Positions 61,271 through 64,000 of a stretch of DNA of 64,000 bases are shown here, one piece after another (the stretch's first letter is position 1; every line of letters begins with the position of its first letter). Origin of the DNA: Polyodon spathula (lineage: Eukaryota > Chordata > Actinopteri > Acipenseriformes > Polyodontidae); the NCBI RefSeq assembly GCF_017654505.1, contig NC_054537.1, positions 67,004,645 to 67,068,644 of the forward strand, written 5' to 3'. Under the pieces are notes generated by a model. It did no database searches and was not told the DNA's origin. It saw only the letters and a list, made by a program, of their open reading frames with translations. A program made the translations under genes and the position numbers.

Positions 61271-61540
61271 CAGCTTTGGCTAGAACTTTCGTATCACCTA
61301 GGAATCATGTAATCAAAGAAACCTCAAAATGATATCGCAGAAGTCTTGGAAGCCATAATAGTAGTATAGTATTTCATGTCACATTTGTACATTTGTCAGT
61401 TTTTCATTAAGTATATGGAAAACTACAAATGTTATGTCATTCAATATGTTAAAGTAACGTTATTCAGTAGGTTTCATTTGACTTTATGAAGCAAAATTAG
61501 TTAATTCTATGGGGCGATGCAAAACTTTTGGCCATTGCTG
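61271..61540 (-). mobile_element. Tc1/mariner-type MITE, copy B
   Basis: The reverse complement aligns end to end with 29807-30096, sharing AATGGCCAAAAGTTTTGCAT-like ends and the internal TAGAATTAACTAATTTTGCT. Confidence 0.75.
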
Positions 61541-61935
61541 TACAATAAATGCAATTTGAGTTTCAATGGCTGAAACAAACAGGAACCTCTGTCAAACAAA
61601 TATAATGGATACATAGCCTTGTATTACAAGCTTTCTAATAAAACAGGCTTCTATTTGAAGGCAAAGGTCAGGAATTAGGGTCTGGTTTTTCACGTGCCAC
61701 TTTGATGCTTAAGACTTCCACCGGGTGCATATTTTTGTAAGGAAGTGTTTTGGAACATATTAATATATTGCACTAAATGAAAATATGTGGAACAAGTCAA
61801 TCATTTGATGGTGTTGATCTGTTGCTCCACTTTTGCTATGTTTTATACATTTTGGGAAATAGTTATTTACACAATAGTTTAAATAAATTAGGCCATTAAC
61901 AAGAACATTTATAAAACAACCAATTAGGGTATATA

Positions 61936-63141
61936 CAGGTAGTGGACAAAAATGGAAACACCAAGGTAAAGTCACTAATATAGGGCGTTGGGTCATCACC
62001 TGTGGCAGTACGGCCTGTATGCACCGTGGCATAGAGTCTACCAGCGACCATTCTTCCACGATAAAGTTAACTCACGCCTGGTTGATGAAGGTAGAAAATG
62101 CTGTCTCAAGCGTCATTGCAGAATATCCCATAAGTGCTCGATTGGGTTCAGATCTGGTGACTGACAAGTCCATGACATATGGATAACATCAGAATCATGC
62201 TCTTCAAACCACTGGGCGACCACAGTGCTCTGTGGATGGGGGCATTGTCATCCTGGAAGACAACCCCCCCCCCCCCCCCCGACAGGAAAGAAATAATGCA
62301 ACATGGGGTGAAGATGATCACTCAGTACCATTAAGTAGCGATTAGCATTGACCTTGCCTTCAACGGAAATGAGTGCACCCAAGCAATGCCAGGAAAATGC
62401 ACACCACACAACATTACGGAACCACAAGAACCCTTCACTGTTTAAACCAAATACTCAGGGCTGTAGAGTTCTTTAGGTTGGCGCCACACGTGCACTCATC
62501 CATTTGTCGTGAACATGGTGAAGGATGATTCATCTGACCATATCACATTTCTCCACTGCTCGATAGTCCATTGCCTGTGCTCTTTTTACCACTGGTCTCG
62601 CAAACTTGCATTGCCAGTTGTGATGAGTGGTTTGTGCATTGCAACCCGACTATGGTGTGCCACTCTGTGGAGTTCTCAACGGATTGTTTTTGATAAAACT
62701 GGTTGCTCGCACCCCAGGTTGAAATTTGCATTCAATTGATCTGCAGTTGGAATTAATACACGGATATCACGAATGTGGAGTATGCGCTTCTGCCCACTGT
62801 TGCCTTTTGCTGATGATGTCTTTCCCTTAGAGTTCCATGCCGACATCACTGTTGCTCGTGAAACATCAACAAGTTGAGCTGTCTTGGCCACTGAAGTTCC
62901 TGCCAAACGCGCCCCAACAATCACCCCTCTTTCAAAGTAACTGAGGTCTCCTCTTGCAGCCATGCTAGCCATAATTATAGGCAACCAGGCCTGTCCAGCA
63001 TTTTTATACATGACTGTAAACATGCTGGGATGTTATCTGCTTAATTAACGCATGAGCCACACCTGTGTGGAAGTCTTTGTTTTCAATATATTTGGTGTCC
63101 CTCACTTACCCAAGTGTTTCCATTTTGTTGTCCACTACCTG
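61936..63141 (-). mobile_element. Tc1-like transposon 3, both ends present
   Basis: 1206 bp between TA duplications (61934-61935 and 63142-63143). The ends are CAGGTAGTGGACAAAAATGG and, inverted, CAGGTAGTGGACAACAAAAT. A run of 17 C interrupts it at 62264-62280. The terminal repeats are short, unlike the two long-repeat elements in CLPTM1L intron 15, so it is a different subfamily. Confidence 0.9.
61990..63023 (-). pseudogene. Tc1-like transposase pseudogene 3
   Basis: The N-terminal helix-turn-helix half is open: YFERGVIVGARLAGTSVAKT then AQLVDVSRATVMSAW. Downstream, frames broken by stops give HSRVAMHKPLITTGNASLRD, ISVEGKVNANRYL, VAQWFEEHDSDVIHMSW and [15 protein letters not shown] (third catalytic residue). 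The first two catalytic aspartates are not identifiable, the second region being disrupted near the C run. Confidence 0.8.
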
Positions 63142-63143
63142 TA

Positions 63144-64000
63144 TACTAATGTATAATTATTTTGGATAGCTAATTAAGAGCCTCACAAAAGGACACACCT
63201 AAGCCACTATAATACCTGCCCTGGAAAGCAAAAAAAAATGTATCCTACATGTTGTCCTTCACAATTATTTTACCTAAAGAAATGTGTTCCTTTCAGGGTC
63301 ACTATTTAATATATTGAAAACCTGTTTTTAAATAAGGGTAGGTTTTCAGGAATATAGAAATGATGTATATAATGCTTATACCAATACAAATAATAGGATC
63401 ACTGTTTATTGTAGTCTTGATTATATGACATTTTAAGACTACACATCCCTTAAAAAGATGACATTGTTCTGTTATTATTACAGTGTGACAGGGTAGCTGA
63501 GTAGTAAGGCAGGCAGTGATCACACAAACAAAAATAAATATGTTTAAAGCACAAAAGCACACTTTTATTCACACAAAAAACAAAAGTTCAAACAATAAAG
63601 CAGTGGCCTTAGCCTGGGCCAAGCAAGAAGCCCCTATCTCTCCTAGATGTTAAACAAATAACTGTTTGGTTACTTTGCTCAGTAGCTGACTGACTGACTG
63701 ACTGACTGACTGACTGACTGACACTACTGTGAAAGCTTTAGCCTCCACACCTGCTTGTAACAAAGGCTGGTTGCAGCCTTTTATACACCTGGTTTCCAGG
63801 TGGTTTAGTTTAATTAACTAATTGGCCAATTGGCCACTTTATTAGGCCATAGAGCTCAGCAAGCTGGAGAATCAAGAAATGTTCATCAGAAATGGACACA
63901 GAAAACAGAAAGGCATATAAAATATGCAATATTTACAGTCCTATGGTCGGGCTGGCTTCAAAATGAGCCCTGATTGTTTTTTATTTAATTTCACAAGTCT
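63144..64000. other. Intergenic with possible LTR-like edge
   Basis: From 63483 the sequence reads TGTGACAGGGTAGCTGAGTA and shows reversed polyadenylation words (TTTTATTCACAC), which could be an antisense LTR or other repeat running past the window. No gene is visible. Confidence 0.35.
63686..63721. repeat. (CTGA)n microsatellite
   Basis: Nine CTGA units. Confidence 0.95.

Noticed and set aside
52800..64000. SLC6A3, the usual upstream neighbour of CLPTM1L
   Set aside because: No transporter motif was seen; it may lie beyond the window or be absent.

Overview
The window looks like AT-rich nuclear DNA of a ray-finned fish. It is intron-rich, full of microsatellites, and carries decayed fish-type repeats: Tc1-like transposons, CR1- and L2-type LINEs, a DIRS retrotransposon and a 5S-derived fragment. 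The repeat mix and one decaying gene copy beside an intact neighbour would fit a lineage with an old or recent genome duplication such as sturgeon or paddlefish. That placement is an inference and was not tested.

One complete protein gene is visible. CLPTM1L lies on the minus strand from 52441 (start codon) to 30355 (stop codon). It has 17 exons, all with GT-AG junctions and consistent phases, and encodes 537 residues. CLPTM1L is a multi-pass endoplasmic reticulum protein reported to scramble GlcN-PI lipid in GPI-anchor synthesis. Its introns hold most of the mobile elements: two Tc1-like elements around a very long (CT)n(AT)n(AC)n tract and a piggyBac-like relic in intron 15, CR1 and L2 LINE tails plus another LINE in intron 11, and a likely solo LTR in intron 9.

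Downstream on the same strand, where vertebrates usually have TERT, I find collinear relics of TERT: exon 3 (about 26.0 kb), exon 4 (25.5 kb), exon 5 (24.5 kb), exon 10 with the motif C VDD (17.55 kb), perhaps exon 11 (17.2 kb) and exon 14 (14.45 kb). They carry stop codons, frameshifts and a lost splice donor. No exon 2 reading frame and no motif A or B exon can be found. The locus therefore appears to be a dead telomerase reverse transcriptase copy beside an intact CLPTM1L, and this is the main discovery here.

From left to right: 0-5.8 kb, LINE-L2 relic and a TAA repeat; 5.8-8.2 kb, DIRS fragment; 8.2-14 kb, sparse sequence with a Tc1 remnant, an orphan exon-like frame and a CR1 tail; 14.4-26.1 kb, the TERT relic, interrupted by an unassigned purine-skewed repetitive block at 19.1-24.0 kb; 29.8 kb, a MITE; 30.1-52.8 kb, CLPTM1L; 52.8-64 kb, intergenic sequence with an interspersed repeat, a 5S rRNA pseudogene, a second copy of the MITE, a third Tc1-like element and a CTGA microsatellite. 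No tRNA gene, CRISPR array or bacterial operon was seen.
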